From positions 1 to 60,806 of the forward strand of contig JAWKRR010000047.1 in assembly GCA_041389525.1 (NCBI GenBank): a stretch of 60,806 nucleotides of DNA, written 5' to 3'. A program made the translations under genes and the position numbers. This DNA is from JACKFB01 sp041389525. GTDB lineage: Bacteria; Myxococcota_A; UBA9042; PHBI01; JACKFB01. The notes beneath the pieces are model-generated. The model was given only the letters and a program-made list of their open reading frames with translations, was not told the origin of the DNA and searched no databases. Below, piece after piece: positions 34,688 to 44,446 of the stretch (position 1 is its first letter; each line of letters begins with the position of its first letter).

Positions 34688-35985
34688 GCGGCGAGCGCCT
34701 GGGTCAGAAGCTCAGCGAGGGCGACCGCGGCGGCTCGGGCGCGCCCGTCGTAGCCGGGGAGGGCGCCCAAGCAGGCAGGGCAACCCGCGTTCGCGCAGCC
34801 GCAGCCGCCGAGCAGTGCCAGGGTCCGCGCCATCAGCTCGGGCGCGCGTCGGTGCATCTCCTCCGCCAGTCCCACGCCGCCGGGCATCGCGTCGTACAGG
34901 AAGATGGTCGGCGCGAAATCCGACTGTGGCGCGCCGTCGTCGGCCTCTGGCCGCGTCTCTAGCGGCACGAAGATGCCGGCGCTGCGGTCACCCACCGCCC
35001 TGCCGATGTCCCGCTCGGCGCACATCAGGCCGACGCACGCGGTGGTGTGCAGCGCGTGGGACAGCCCCGCCAGCCCGTCGATGGCCGCCTCGCGATCCCC
35101 GGGCAGGTCTGCCAGGACCGCGTCAGGCAGACTCAGCCAGAACGCCGTGGTGTGCATCTCGAGATCCGGGAGCACGACGTCGCCGTACCCGACGTTCTCG
35201 TTGGTGTGGAAACGGATCTTCTTGAACCCGACCACCTTCAGCGAGACCAACACCTCGCCGTGAGCCAGCGAGATCGGCCCGGCCGGTCGAACCCCGTCCT
35301 CGTCAAGCACGCTGACCCGGCTCTCGGTGAGCGCCGTCGTGTAGTAGTCGGGCTCGACCCGCCGGACGTAGGCCTTGTGATTGTCGTAGTCCAGACGCTC
35401 CACTTGGTACTGGTCGCTGTCGAGGTTGTAGATCGCGTGCTCGTACAGGGTCATGTGCGCGCTGCGGAAGTCGACCTCGGCCAGGACCTTGTCCTTGGCG
35501 GCGTCGATGACCACGAAGTTCTCCTCGGGGATGCCTCGCAGTTTGACGTGGTGCGCCGGGACGACGCGCTCGGTCCAATGCCAACGGCCGGCGCTCTCGT
35601 TGACCACGCCGTGAGTCGCCAGGTAGGTGAGCACCTCCAGCGTCTCCTCGTCGGTGAGGTCGGCGTAGCGTTCGCCCGGCTCAAAGGGCAGCTCGTACGC
35701 GGCGCACTTCACGTGGTCCACCAAGACGAACAGGTTCTTGGGGTTGGTGCGCGCGTGTTCGGGCGACGCGCCCACCAAGGTGTCCGGGTGCGTGACGAGG
35801 TACTGGTCCAGCGCCGACGAGCGCGCGACGAAGACGGTCAGCGACTTGCCCTGACGCCGGCCGGCGCGCCCGCTCTGTTGGCGCAAGCTCGCGATGGAGC
35901 CGGGATATCCGGCGATGATGCAGGCGTCCAGGCTGCCGATGTCCAGGCCCAGCTCGAGGGCGTTGGTCGCCACCACGCCACGCAC
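34684..35985 (-). CDS. mrfA: DEAD/DEAH helicase MrfA (YprA), C-terminal part in an intact frame
   Basis: The intact frame covers the second RecA domain and the C-terminal zinc region. It can be extended upstream to about 36085, with the expected YRGGYLPLHRRRIEAGLRNG before VVATNALELGLDIGSL, QQSGRAGRR (motif VI) and the MrfA four-Cys zinc motif CGCANAGCPAC at the end. The last domain has FLYDAMPGGVGLAEEMHR, typical of DUF1998. MrfA is a 3'-5' helicase that unwinds DNA for MrfB. The N-terminal part lies upstream but is interrupted by frameshifts; see the next entry. Stop overlaps the mrfB start. Confidence 0.85.
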   Translation of the reverse strand: MRGVVATNALELGLDIGSLDACIIAGYPGSIASLRQQSGRAGRRQGKSLTVFVARSSALDQYLVTHPDTLVGASPEHARTNPKNLFVLVDHVKCAAYELPFEPGERYADLTDEETLEVLTYLATHGVVNESAGRWHWTERVVPAHHVKLRGIPEENFVVIDAAKDKVLAEVDFRSAHMTLYEHAIYNLDSDQYQVERLDYDNHKAYVRRVEPDYYTTALTESRVSVLDEDGVRPAGPISLAHGEVLVSLKVVGFKKIRFHTNENVGYGDVVLPDLEMHTTAFWLSLPDAVLADLPGDREAAIDGLAGLSHALHTTACVGLMCAERDIGRAVGDRSAGIFVPLETRPEADDGAPQSDFAPTIFLYDAMPGGVGLAEEMHRRAPELMARTLALLGGCGCANAGCPACLGALPGYDGRARAAAVALAELLTQALAA

Positions 35986-36985
35986 GCTGCCGTTGCGCAG
36001 GCCCGCCTCGATGCGCCGACGGTGCAGGGGGAGATATCCTCCGCGATAGCCCTGGACGAAATCCGCGGGCTGGTACAGGCGGCCACCATGGCCTCGCGCA
36101 GGTACTTCAGCAACTCGACCTGCAGCCGGCCCCCGGCGAACACGATGGTGGAGACACCCTCGATCAGCTCGCCAGCCGATAGCTCGTGCGCACTACACCG
36201 GCGCGAATCCCAAGCTCCCATTCACGACCGGCGGTTGTAACGGGCAAGTGTTCGCCCGTCAGCGCCCCCAGTCGCTGACGAGGTCGAGCTTGACCCCGGT
36301 GAAGGCGTCTCAGCCAGCTCCACCGGGTTGGCGATGTCCGCAGAGCGGCAGATGAGCTGCGGTGCGGCGCCAGCAAGAACGCGCAAATACGGAGCAGTCG
36401 CCGCAGTACGTGGGCGACGCCGTGAAAACGAAGATCCGCGGTAGGTGTAGGGCTCGTCGATGACGATGAACTTGAGGTTCTCGAAAGGCGCTGGCCAGCG
36501 CGTGTTGCTGCGGGAGGATCCCTGCGTGGAGCATGTCGGGGTTAGTGATCACCACCTGACCGTGGTCTCGCACGGCGTTGCGAGCGTCTGGCGGCGTGTC
36601 TCGTCGAACGTGAAGGTCCCTACCTTGGCGCCTGTGTCGCGATGAGCTCATTGGAGCCCGGTACTGGTCCTGGCTGGGGCTTTACATTCGGGAAGAGGTA
36701 GAGCGCGCGTGACTCGGGCGCCCGCAGGAGTTGATCGAGCACCGGGACGTTGTGGCAGAGGTCTTGCTGCCGGGCGGTGGGCGTGGTCAGCACGATGTGG
36801 CGCCCGCTGAGCACAGCGTCGATGGCAGCGGCTTGGTGCGTGTACGGGCGTTGGATCCCGCGGGCGGTGAGCTTGTCGCAGGCTTCAGGTGCAGCGTCGG
36901 CGGGAGCTGCATGGCGCGGCAGGCGCGGCGGGGGTCACGAAATGGCCCGTGAACAGTTTGTCGCCGTGGAAGACAGCGTGACCAG
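35986..36985 (-). pseudogene. mrfA: mrfA 5' part, broken into frame fragments
   Basis: The first RecA domain can be traced across several frames on the minus strand: KLTARGIQRPYTHQAAAIDA, then SGRHIVLTTPTA, a NVPVLDQLL / ALYLFP stretch, a VVITNPDMLH stretch, IVIDEPYTYRG near 36450 (the family usually has DE-x-H) and VSTIVFAGGRLQVELL. Each fragment is in frame by itself but not with the next. The Walker A lysine region (expected TASGKT) reads correctly only after shifting frame. The gene is whole in content, so indels in the sequence are the simplest explanation. No start codon is assigned. Positions 36986-37205 show no gene I can support. Confidence 0.75.
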
Positions 36986-37205
36986 GCTGTGGCGACCGGT
37001 GTCGTCAAGGCCGCGGCGCCTGGTCAGAACGAGTCGACATCGTGCCGTGTGTGCCTGGGTGCCTGAACAGATGGTCAGGCAGGCGACTCTAGCGGCGGCT
37101 CGCGAGGTGGTCAAGGGACGCCGGAGCCGAGACGAACGGTGTCCCGGACGCAGAAAAGCCCGGTGGGACTGTGGAAACCTTCCTCGTCGAGGGAGAAGGC
37201 GCGGA

Positions 37206-39034
37206 CTACTTGAACACGCGCTCTTTGGCGGTGAGTAGCAGCGAAGGAACGAAGCTCTTCTTGAGGCTGAGCGAGCGGTCGAACTTCACCTTCAGCCGAG
37301 CGTCCGTGTACAGCTCCTGCGGCTGGCGATCTCGCCGTCGATAGGCTGTTATCAGAGAACCTTCGGCTCTGCAGCCGGACGCCGTCGAGGGGGCGATGAA
37401 ACCAGACCTGCGAGGGCCAGGAGAGATACGGACAGCAATCGCTTCGTCAGCTCCTAGTGGCGAGTCAAACCGAGCAGCCAGCATCGCGTCGCGGCCACTG
37501 TGGGTCAAGAGGGGGCGGGAGTTCAGGGGGCGTCTCAGGGGCGGCCGCCGGCGCGGGCAGGCTTCGGGAGCCGGCGCCGGGGCCGGCGCTGGCCTCGGGA
37601 AACCGGTGCAGCCTCGGGGCGGGCTCACCTTCGGGCGCCGGGGCAGGCTGACCTTCGGGCTGGCAGGGCCCTCGCCGTCCATGGGCATCTCGCCGTCCAT
37701 GGGCATCTCGCCGTCCATGGGCATCTCCATCGCCTTCCAGGCCGCCCTTGGCGATGATCTCCTTGAGCACCGTGACGATGTTGTTGACGGTAGACCTCGG
37801 CGGGCTCAGCTTCACTTTCTCCAAGTACAGCTCGAAGTACTTCACCCGCGTTGTCGAGGTCCTGCAGCTTCTGCTGGTAGGTCTCCGCGATGCGCTTGTA
37901 CAGGTTGGCCCGCGTCGGCACGCGCTCGATGTAGGCGATGTAGCAGTCGATGCCCTTCTGAAACTGTGCCTTCGAATCGCTCGCCGAGCCGCCCAGCCCG
38001 TACTCGGCATCGCACTGTCCCTCATGGGCCTCCAGGTTCGTCGGCTGCCGCCTCGCGCACCGCCAGTGTAGCAATGGTTGTAGGCTCAGGTAGTTGGGTG
38101 CTCCAGCAACATGGCGGCGATGTTCATGCGCACCTCCATGTTGTCCGGGTCCTGCTCCAGCGCCTGGTTGAAGTAGCGCATGGCCAGCGGCCGCTGCTGC
38201 AGCTGCACGTAGGTGTAGCCAAGGTTCGTCAGCGCCTCGGTCGAGTTGAGGTCCTCGGCAGTGTACGCATTCTTGAATCCACTCGGCGATCAGGAACTTC
38301 CCGCGGCACCAGGTTGATGGCCCGCGGGTGTTGAGGCCGGTCACATTGGACGGGTCCACGTAGAGCACTTCTTGCGTAGCGCTCGGCGGTGTCGAGGTCT
38401 CTCGCGCCAGGGAAGTAAAGCGCCATCGCGTTGTTAGCGGTCTCGTTCTCGGGGGCCTTTGCCACCACACCCGGTCCAGCAGCGCCTTCGCCTCGCTGAA
38501 CCACTTCTGCATCGACTCCGCCGGCTTGCCCTGGTGCTGCGCCTGCTGGCCTTGCCCAGGTAGATCGCCCAGCGATATAGGCGGCCGACGGGTCGTCTGG
38601 GAACTTCTGCAGCGCCTTCTCGTAGACCTGCAGCGCCATGTCGCGCTTGCCCTGACGCTCGTGCACCTGTCCGAGGTTGAAGTACGCCTCGAGGAACGCG
38701 GGGTCCTTCGTCAGGGCCCTCTTGGAACTAAGCCATACGGCCAGCTCGTAGCGGGAGGAGGCGAGCGCCGCCTTCACGCCCACTCGGAAGTCGTCCTGCG
38801 CGTCGCGGTCCACCCTGGAAGTGGGTCAGGGCTTTGACCTCCTCGATCTCGCGGCGCTTGATCGTCGTCGGTCGGCTGCGCGGCCGGGATCGCCGACGGT
38901 GCTGACCTGCGTCGTGCCGGTCGGCCCGGTCTCGTCGGTCTTGACCGTCTTCGACGATCCTGGCGCTCAGCGCCAACCAGTCCGGCCGCCAGCACTCCGA
39001 CTCCAACGCAGGCCCGCAGGCTCTGTCCCGTCAT
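37206..39034 (-). pseudogene. GltE-like TPR lipoprotein gene, frame broken
   Basis: The start ATG at 39034 overlaps the stop of the upstream gene as ATGA (39031-39034), and the first 22 residues are a signal-like MTGQSLRACVGVG, then LAAGLVG. Successive fragments in different frames carry TPR units: FLEAYFNLGQVHERQG, RDMALQVYEKALQKFPDD, and DLNSTEALTNLGYTYVQLQ in a third frame. They are followed by AETYQQKLQDLDNAGEVL and VKYFELYLEKVKL. A Pro/Ala-rich tail follows (QPAPAPEGEPAP, to about 37465). The piece 37206-37465, ending KSFVPSLLLTAKERVFK, may be part of this gene or a second gene. The TPR lipoprotein next to a GltD-like gene suggests GltE/AglT. Confidence 0.6.
37672..37725 (-). repeat. Three perfect 18-base tandem copies
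   Basis: TCGCCGTCCATGGGCATC is repeated three times without a change, on the minus strand coding DGEMPM units in the GltE-like tail. A candidate for slippage; it lies in the frame-broken patch. Confidence 0.75.
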
Positions 39035-39219
39035 ACGTCTTGGACATTAGAGGGCGTCTCCACGGTCGGCGGCGCGTCGGCCTTCTCGTCAGTCGAACCG
39101 CTGAAGTCGGCCACCGTATCGCCACGGCTGACGAGAATCTTGATGAAGCTGGTCGAGCTGAGCGTGTCCTTGGTCTTGTCCGGCTTCATCGAACATTGAG
39201 ATGGGGAACTCGTCCGGGT

Positions 39220-42200
39220 TCACCTTCGCAGCGAACTCGTGACCGCGACCACTTGTTGTACACGCCCTTGTCCAGCGCATTGCGGGCGAGCGTGAACGCG
39301 ATGAGGGCTTTCTCTCCTGGATGAGGCGGCCACTTCCTCGAGCTGGAAGCGGTACTCGTCGATCTGGTCCTCGCTCAGCACCCGGCAGGTGTCCGCGTTA
39401 AAGAGGCTCTCCGCGAACTCGTAGAGCAGCTGCCCCTCGCGGAAGGCCGCCGCGGCGGCGCCTGCCCGGGTCCTGGAAGGCGGCACCGCGTAAGAGCGCC
39501 TTCTCATGACTTCTTCCCCATACGCCTCCGCCTTCGCAGTCACGGGGTCTACTTCAAGATGTTGATGCCGGCCGGCGAAGTGCACGGCCTCGATCTTCAG
39601 CACGGCGTAGTCGTCGCTGCGCGTACTCAGCCAGCTCCAGCGCCGCCATGCCAGCGTACGCCTTCGTCGAGTCGTCGACCGCGCCACCGGCTGCGGGTTG
39701 AGCTTGTTCCACATGCTCAGCGCTGCGCTGAACAGCTTCTCCGCGGCCCGGCGGTTCTTCGTCTTGTCGGCCTTCTTGTAGGCAGCGGCTGCTGCGGCGG
39801 TGGCGCGCAGCTCCAACTGGCCGTCCTTCTTGCCGTAGCTCCGCGCGATTCGCTCGAAGGTCTTCGCCGCCTCCAACATCGCCTTCGGGTCGCTCTCTTT
39901 CTCGAGCACCTCGGCGGAGTGGAACGCGACGGACGGGCCGTCCTCCTTGGTCGGGAAGAGCTTCAGGTAGCGCTCGAACGTGTCGTGCGCGCTGCTGTAC
40001 TGCTCCAACGCCTCGTAGATGAGGGCCGCGTTCCGAACCGCGTCGCCAGCTTTCTCGTGGGTCTTGAAGCGCTCCATCTTGATGAAGGCCTGCGCGGCCT
40101 TCTCGAACTCCGTCTGGCTCTCGTAGAGCACGGCGATGTCAAACTGCGCCTGCACCGCGACGTCTTCCTTCGGGTAGCGGGTGATGACCTCTTCGTAGGT
40201 CTCGACCGCCTCGGGGAAGCGACGCGCGCTCTCGTGGATGACGCCGATGTTGTAGAGCGCCGTAGACGCCAACACCTTGTTCTTCTTGCCGAACTCGTCG
40301 ACGATCTCCTGCTGGACGCTGATGGCCTCGTCGAACCGGCGCTGCTTGGTCAGGTCCCGCGCATGCTCGGTCTTCGCGATGGCGATCATCTGCTCGAGCT
40401 CGGCGCGCGACTTCACTTGGAAGTTGTTGGCCTTGATGAGCTTGCGGGCCCACTCCTCGATCTTCTCCCAGTGCTTCAACCGGGCGTAAGCGTCGATGAT
40501 GGTGTTGACGGCGATGTTCGCCATCTTGTGGCTCGGGTAGAGGTCGAAGATGACCATGAGCCGGTTGACCGCCTCGGCGAACTGGCCGTGCTTGTAGAAG
40601 GTCTGCGCCGCGATGAACATGATCTCTGGGATCATCTCGCCACGGTTCGGGTACTTCTTGCGGAACTCCTCGTCCTTGAGCGCCGAGCTGAGGACGTCCA
40701 CGTACGCGTCGGCCGCGCTCACGTAGCGCTGCTCGAGCGGGTGCAGGTCCGTGCGCGGAATCGGCTTCAACTCCTCATCTTTGAGGTCAGCCTTCTTCTC
40801 CTCCGCGACGTACTCCACGTCTTTCGAGATCTTCTCGCGCAGTCCCTCCGACACCATCAGCTTCTCGATGGCGTAGATGATGCCGAGCGCCGCGTCCTCG
40901 ACGAACTCGCCCTTCTTGTCCTTCGCGAGCACCTTCTCGTACTGCTGAGCTGCCAGCTCCCACTGCGCGGCGTCCTCCTTCGGGTTCTTCTCGTAGAGGA
41001 TTTCGGCGTAGTAGAAGTTGATGACGTACGACTGCTCGTGCTCCGGGAAGCGATCCAGGAACATCTTGTAGTACTTCGACGCGGCCGCGTATTCGACGTC
41101 GGCGTTCTTCCGCTGCTCGTCGAGCTTCTGCGCCCCGCGGTGATAGGTGGTGCCCAGGGTCAGCAGGTTGGTCGCGACCAGGTCATCCGCGCGGGTGGCG
41201 ACGTCGGTGTTCGCCTTGTTCGCGAGCCACCACGCTCCCTTGTGGTCGAAGAACGCGACGATCTCGTTGATGGTGCGCTCGGTCTCGGGCGCGTCCGACA
41301 GCTTCCGATTGATCTCGAGCACGGCGTCGTAGAACTCGACGACCTTCGGCGAGGTCTTGTCGTGCTCGATGAGGTGCATGTAGAGCGCGATGGCGTCCTC
41401 GTCGCGATCCTTGGAGACCAACAGGCCCGCCATCTTCTCGAGCTTGTCGTAGGTCTTCTCTTCGCCGATCTCCTTCAAGAAGTAGCGGCGCGCGTCCTGC
41501 CAGCCGTTGTCGAGCTCGGCCCAGGCCACAACCAAGTCGTTGAGGGCCTGGTCGCGGAACTCGATCTTCGCGCGGTTGCTGCCCTCGCCGATACCGGCCA
41601 CCACCTTCTGGAAGGTCTCGATGGTCTTCTCGTACTCGGTCAGGTTGAAATAGACCCAGCCCAGCTTGTACAGGGCGTAGTTGTACATCTGGCTGTCTGA
41701 GAAGTTCGTGATGATCTTCTCGTAGTTGGTCTTGGCGTAGAAGAGCGAGTCGGTCTCGAAGAAGTACTCGGCCAGGGCCAAGTGCGACTGCGCGACGAAG
41801 CGGCTCTTCGGGTACTTCTGCACGAGGTCGTTGAGGCGGCTCACACCTTCCTTCTGAAGGACCGTGTCCCGCCGCGCCTTGCCCGCCGTCAGCGCCGCCC
41901 GCCCGAGGTAGTAATAGACCTCGTCGATGCGCTCGTACGCGGGGTACTCCCGCAGGATCTGACGGTAGTAGCCGAGGGCGACCTCGTAGTTCTCCTGCGG
42001 CTCCGGTGGCTCATCGGTGCAGCGCTTCTGCTCGAAGCACTCAAGCGCCTTCTCGTAGGTGACGCGGGCGAGCTGGTACTCGTACTTGGCCTCTTCCCAG
42101 TACGCCTCGGCCAGCCGGAACAGCACGTCCGCCTTGTTCTGGTACGGCCGAGGCGAATTGATGATCGATTCGAGGGTCTCGATCTTCTTCTTCCGGATGG

Positions 42201-42432
42201 AGCTCATCCGAGCCTGGATCTCTTTGGCTCGGTCATCGAAGAGCGACGACTCGAACTGCTCCAGACTGAAGGCGCCCTTGCCCGCGAGCGGCTTCTTCTC
42301 GCCCTCGGGAGCGGCGGGGGCCGCCGGCGCCGCCGGATCCGGAGTCCCGGTGGTCTGGGCGTTCGCGGGGAGGGCGATGGCGCCCGCTGCGAACACCGTG
42401 AGGCCGGCGATATGCCTAGTCCAACTGCGCAT
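39220..42432 (-). CDS. GltD-like TPR protein (AgmU-type); C-terminus frame broken, true end about 39031
   Basis: The frame given codes about 1070 residues, but after about residue 920 (position 39670) it changes quality. The proper sequence continues in other frames through DSTKAYAGMAALELAEYA, ALDKGVYNKW, VNPDEFPIS and SFIKILVSRGDTVADF, to a stop at 39031 overlapping the next ATG. The N-terminus is a signal peptide (to about residue 26, PANAQ). The body is a long series of TPR helices. GltD/AgmU is a large periplasmic TPR protein of the myxobacterial gliding complex, of similar length. Upstream are GltC- and GltA/B-like genes. Confidence 0.65.
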   Translation of the reverse strand: MRSWTRHIAGLTVFAAGAIALPANAQTTGTPDPAAPAAPAAPEGEKKPLAGKGAFSLEQFESSLFDDRAKEIQARMSSIRKKKIETLESIINSPRPYQNKADVLFRLAEAYWEEAKYEYQLARVTYEKALECFEQKRCTDEPPEPQENYEVALGYYRQILREYPAYERIDEVYYYLGRAALTAGKARRDTVLQKEGVSRLNDLVQKYPKSRFVAQSHLALAEYFFETDSLFYAKTNYEKIITNFSDSQMYNYALYKLGWVYFNLTEYEKTIETFQKVVAGIGEGSNRAKIEFRDQALNDLVVAWAELDNGWQDARRYFLKEIGEEKTYDKLEKMAGLLVSKDRDEDAIALYMHLIEHDKTSPKVVEFYDAVLEINRKLSDAPETERTINEIVAFFDHKGAWWLANKANTDVATRADDLVATNLLTLGTTYHRGAQKLDEQRKNADVEYAAASKYYKMFLDRFPEHEQSYVINFYYAEILYEKNPKEDAAQWELAAQQYEKVLAKDKKGEFVEDAALGIIYAIEKLMVSEGLREKISKDVEYVAEEKKADLKDEELKPIPRTDLHPLEQRYVSAADAYVDVLSSALKDEEFRKKYPNRGEMIPEIMFIAAQTFYKHGQFAEAVNRLMVIFDLYPSHKMANIAVNTIIDAYARLKHWEKIEEWARKLIKANNFQVKSRAELEQMIAIAKTEHARDLTKQRRFDEAISVQQEIVDEFGKKNKVLASTALYNIGVIHESARRFPEAVETYEEVITRYPKEDVAVQAQFDIAVLYESQTEFEKAAQAFIKMERFKTHEKAGDAVRNAALIYEALEQYSSAHDTFERYLKLFPTKEDGPSVAFHSAEVLEKESDPKAMLEAAKTFERIARSYGKKDGQLELRATAAAAAAYKKADKTKNRRAAEKLFSAALSMWNKLNPQPVARSTTRRRRTLAWRRWSWLSTRSDDYAVLKIEAVHFAGRHQHLEVDPVTAKAEAYGEEVMRRRSYAVPPSRTRAGAAAAAFREGQLLYEFAESLFNADTCRVLSEDQIDEYRFQLEEVAASSRRESPHRVHARPQCAGQGRVQQVVAVTSSLRR

Positions 42433-42488
42433 GGGAATCCTATCTCCTGGAGAGCGACGACGTGGCGGAGGACTGGGGGGTCTGATGA

Positions 42489-44396
42489 CTACTCGCGGGC
42501 GCAGGCGTCAGTGACGAAACCACGGTAGCTACCGATTTCGTCCCGCCAGAATTCGCCCTCGTAGGGCCACTGCCACGAACTCGAGCCGACGATGGCGGAC
42601 TCGCCACCCTTCTCGACCTTCTTGGTGTCGACCTCGTCTCCGCCGTCGCCGAGGCTCCGGAGCTTTCGCTCCTCCTCAAGCAACCTCTGGTCCTGGAGGT
42701 CGACCTCGATCTCCTTCACTTTGAGCTCGTAGTCGGCCAGCGTCGCCTCGGTCTCTTTGAGCACGCGCTGGGTCTTGATGCCGGTCTCACGGACGCGGTC
42801 AGCCCGGAGCGCCTCGAGCTTCTGGTAGAGGTCGGCGCCGAAGGGACCGAGCTCCGCCACGCGCGGACGCACGATCTCTAGCTCCTTCTCGATCTGCTTG
42901 ATGGTCCGGTACAGGTTGTAGAACTCGACGTCCGCGAGCACCTCGGCCGTCAGCGTCTTGGGCAAGCCCCAGACCTCCTTCCCGGAGACCGTGTCGACCA
43001 GCGCGCGGTAGTAGTCCTCGGGGCGGTTCGTCTTCAGCAGGAACTGCTTCAGCGGGATGCCCAGCGGCGAGATGTCCGCCTGGTAGCGCCCCAGCGCCTC
43101 CTCGGCGTAATCGAAGCGGCAGATGTTCATGTAGACGGTCGCTTCGAGGATCCAGAGCTCCGGGTAGAACTGGTGGGCGAAGTAGGGGCTGTGCAGCGTC
43201 TGGAAGGTGCCCAGCGAGCGAGTGGAGTCGCCCTTGACGAAGTACACCCACGCGCTCTCGTAGAGGGCGGTCGCCTGCTTGTACGAGCCCGCCGGGACCT
43301 TGCGGTAGTAGTAGATCGCGGCGTCGAAGTCGTTGTTGGTATACGCGACGCGGGCCAAGGCCATGTAGGCGAGGTCGGCGATCTCGGAGTCCGACTTGTT
43401 CTCCTCCGTGGCCACGATGGCGTCCTGGAAGGACTGAACGGCCGACTTGTAGAGCTGGTTGCGAACCTCGACGAGGCCCTTGAGGTACCGCGCCTTTGCG
43501 TAGTCCTTTGACGCCGGGCTCACCTGGTCGAGGTAGGTCAGCGCCTTCGACCAGTTGTTGTAGTCGTAGTAGAACTCGCCCAGGACGTAGTTGAACTCGT
43601 CCTGGAAGCTCTGGCTGAACTCACCCACGAAGAAACGGGTCAGCTCTTCGAGGTCCGGAGGCGCGTAGTTGACCTTGCGGCGCAGCTCGCGAAGCTGCTC
43701 AAACGCCGTCTTGAAGAAGGGCTTCTCCGGACCGGCGAGCAGGATCTCGACCAGCTGCCGAGCGGCGGCCTGGTAGAGCCCGGCCTTCACCAGCGCGTTG
43801 GCGATGCCGAACTTCGCGAGGTAGGCCTCGTCGGACTCGGGCGGGTAGCCGCCCTGCTGCATGAACTGCTCAAAGGCCTGGATCGACTGGACAAACTCGC
43901 CCTTGTCCGCCAGCGCGCGGCCCTTGGCGAGGACACCCTTGGCGAAGGCTTCGCGCTGCGCCTCTTCGGCCTTCCGCTTCTCGTCGAGCAGCCGCAAGGC
44001 CTCCTGACGGAGCTCCTCCTCGCGCGCTTGCCGCTCCTCAGGCGTCTCCTCGCGCTGCGTGGGCTCGGGCTGAGAGACCGGGGCCGAGGTCGCGGGTCCG
44101 CCCGGGCTACCGCTCGGCGACGTACCGAAGCGCTGCGGCGTCGCGAGCATGAACTTGATGACCTTCTCGTCGACGCTGGCCTTCTTGAGCGACAGAATCT
44201 CCGCCACGGCCAAGTTGAAGATGGTCTTGTCCTTCTCGATCGCCTTGATGATCTCGTCGGGCGCGATCCCAAGCTTCGTCAGCGTGATGACCTCGTCCTG
44301 CGTGATGGCCTGGGCCACCGAGCTGGAAGTGAGCACCGTCGCGAGGGCGAGTCCGGCAATGGCCATCGACGAGAATAGCCGTCGGTTCTGTGTCAT
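42489..44396 (-). CDS. GltC-like periplasmic TPR protein
   Basis: 635 residues from ATG 44396, with GGAGG about 10 bases upstream. Signal peptide to SVAQA, then a helical ITQDEVITLTKLGIAPDEII segment and TPR-type repeats to the C-terminus. A Pro/Gln/Glu/Lys-rich stretch (residues about 85-130) links them. The length, layout and neighbours (OMP barrel upstream, GltD-like downstream) match GltC, the periplasmic TPR protein of the Glt gliding machinery of Myxococcus. Generic TPR proteins could look alike, so the name is inferred from context. Confidence 0.65.
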   Translation of the reverse strand: MTQNRRLFSSMAIAGLALATVLTSSSVAQAITQDEVITLTKLGIAPDEIIKAIEKDKTIFNLAVAEILSLKKASVDEKVIKFMLATPQRFGTSPSGSPGGPATSAPVSQPEPTQREETPEERQAREEELRQEALRLLDEKRKAEEAQREAFAKGVLAKGRALADKGEFVQSIQAFEQFMQQGGYPPESDEAYLAKFGIANALVKAGLYQAAARQLVEILLAGPEKPFFKTAFEQLRELRRKVNYAPPDLEELTRFFVGEFSQSFQDEFNYVLGEFYYDYNNWSKALTYLDQVSPASKDYAKARYLKGLVEVRNQLYKSAVQSFQDAIVATEENKSDSEIADLAYMALARVAYTNNDFDAAIYYYRKVPAGSYKQATALYESAWVYFVKGDSTRSLGTFQTLHSPYFAHQFYPELWILEATVYMNICRFDYAEEALGRYQADISPLGIPLKQFLLKTNRPEDYYRALVDTVSGKEVWGLPKTLTAEVLADVEFYNLYRTIKQIEKELEIVRPRVAELGPFGADLYQKLEALRADRVRETGIKTQRVLKETEATLADYELKVKEIEVDLQDQRLLEEERKLRSLGDGGDEVDTKKVEKGGESAIVGSSSWQWPYEGEFWRDEIGSYRGFVTDACARE

Positions 44397-44446
44397 GGGC
44401 GACAACCTCCGTAGGGACACACGCGGGCGGAGCAGAGAGACCGACT

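Noticed and set aside
35986..39700. True decay of mrfA and the Glt-like genes by mutation
   Set aside because: Protein content is complete, breaks are many and small, and they cluster in one patch over unrelated genes, so sequence error is more likely.
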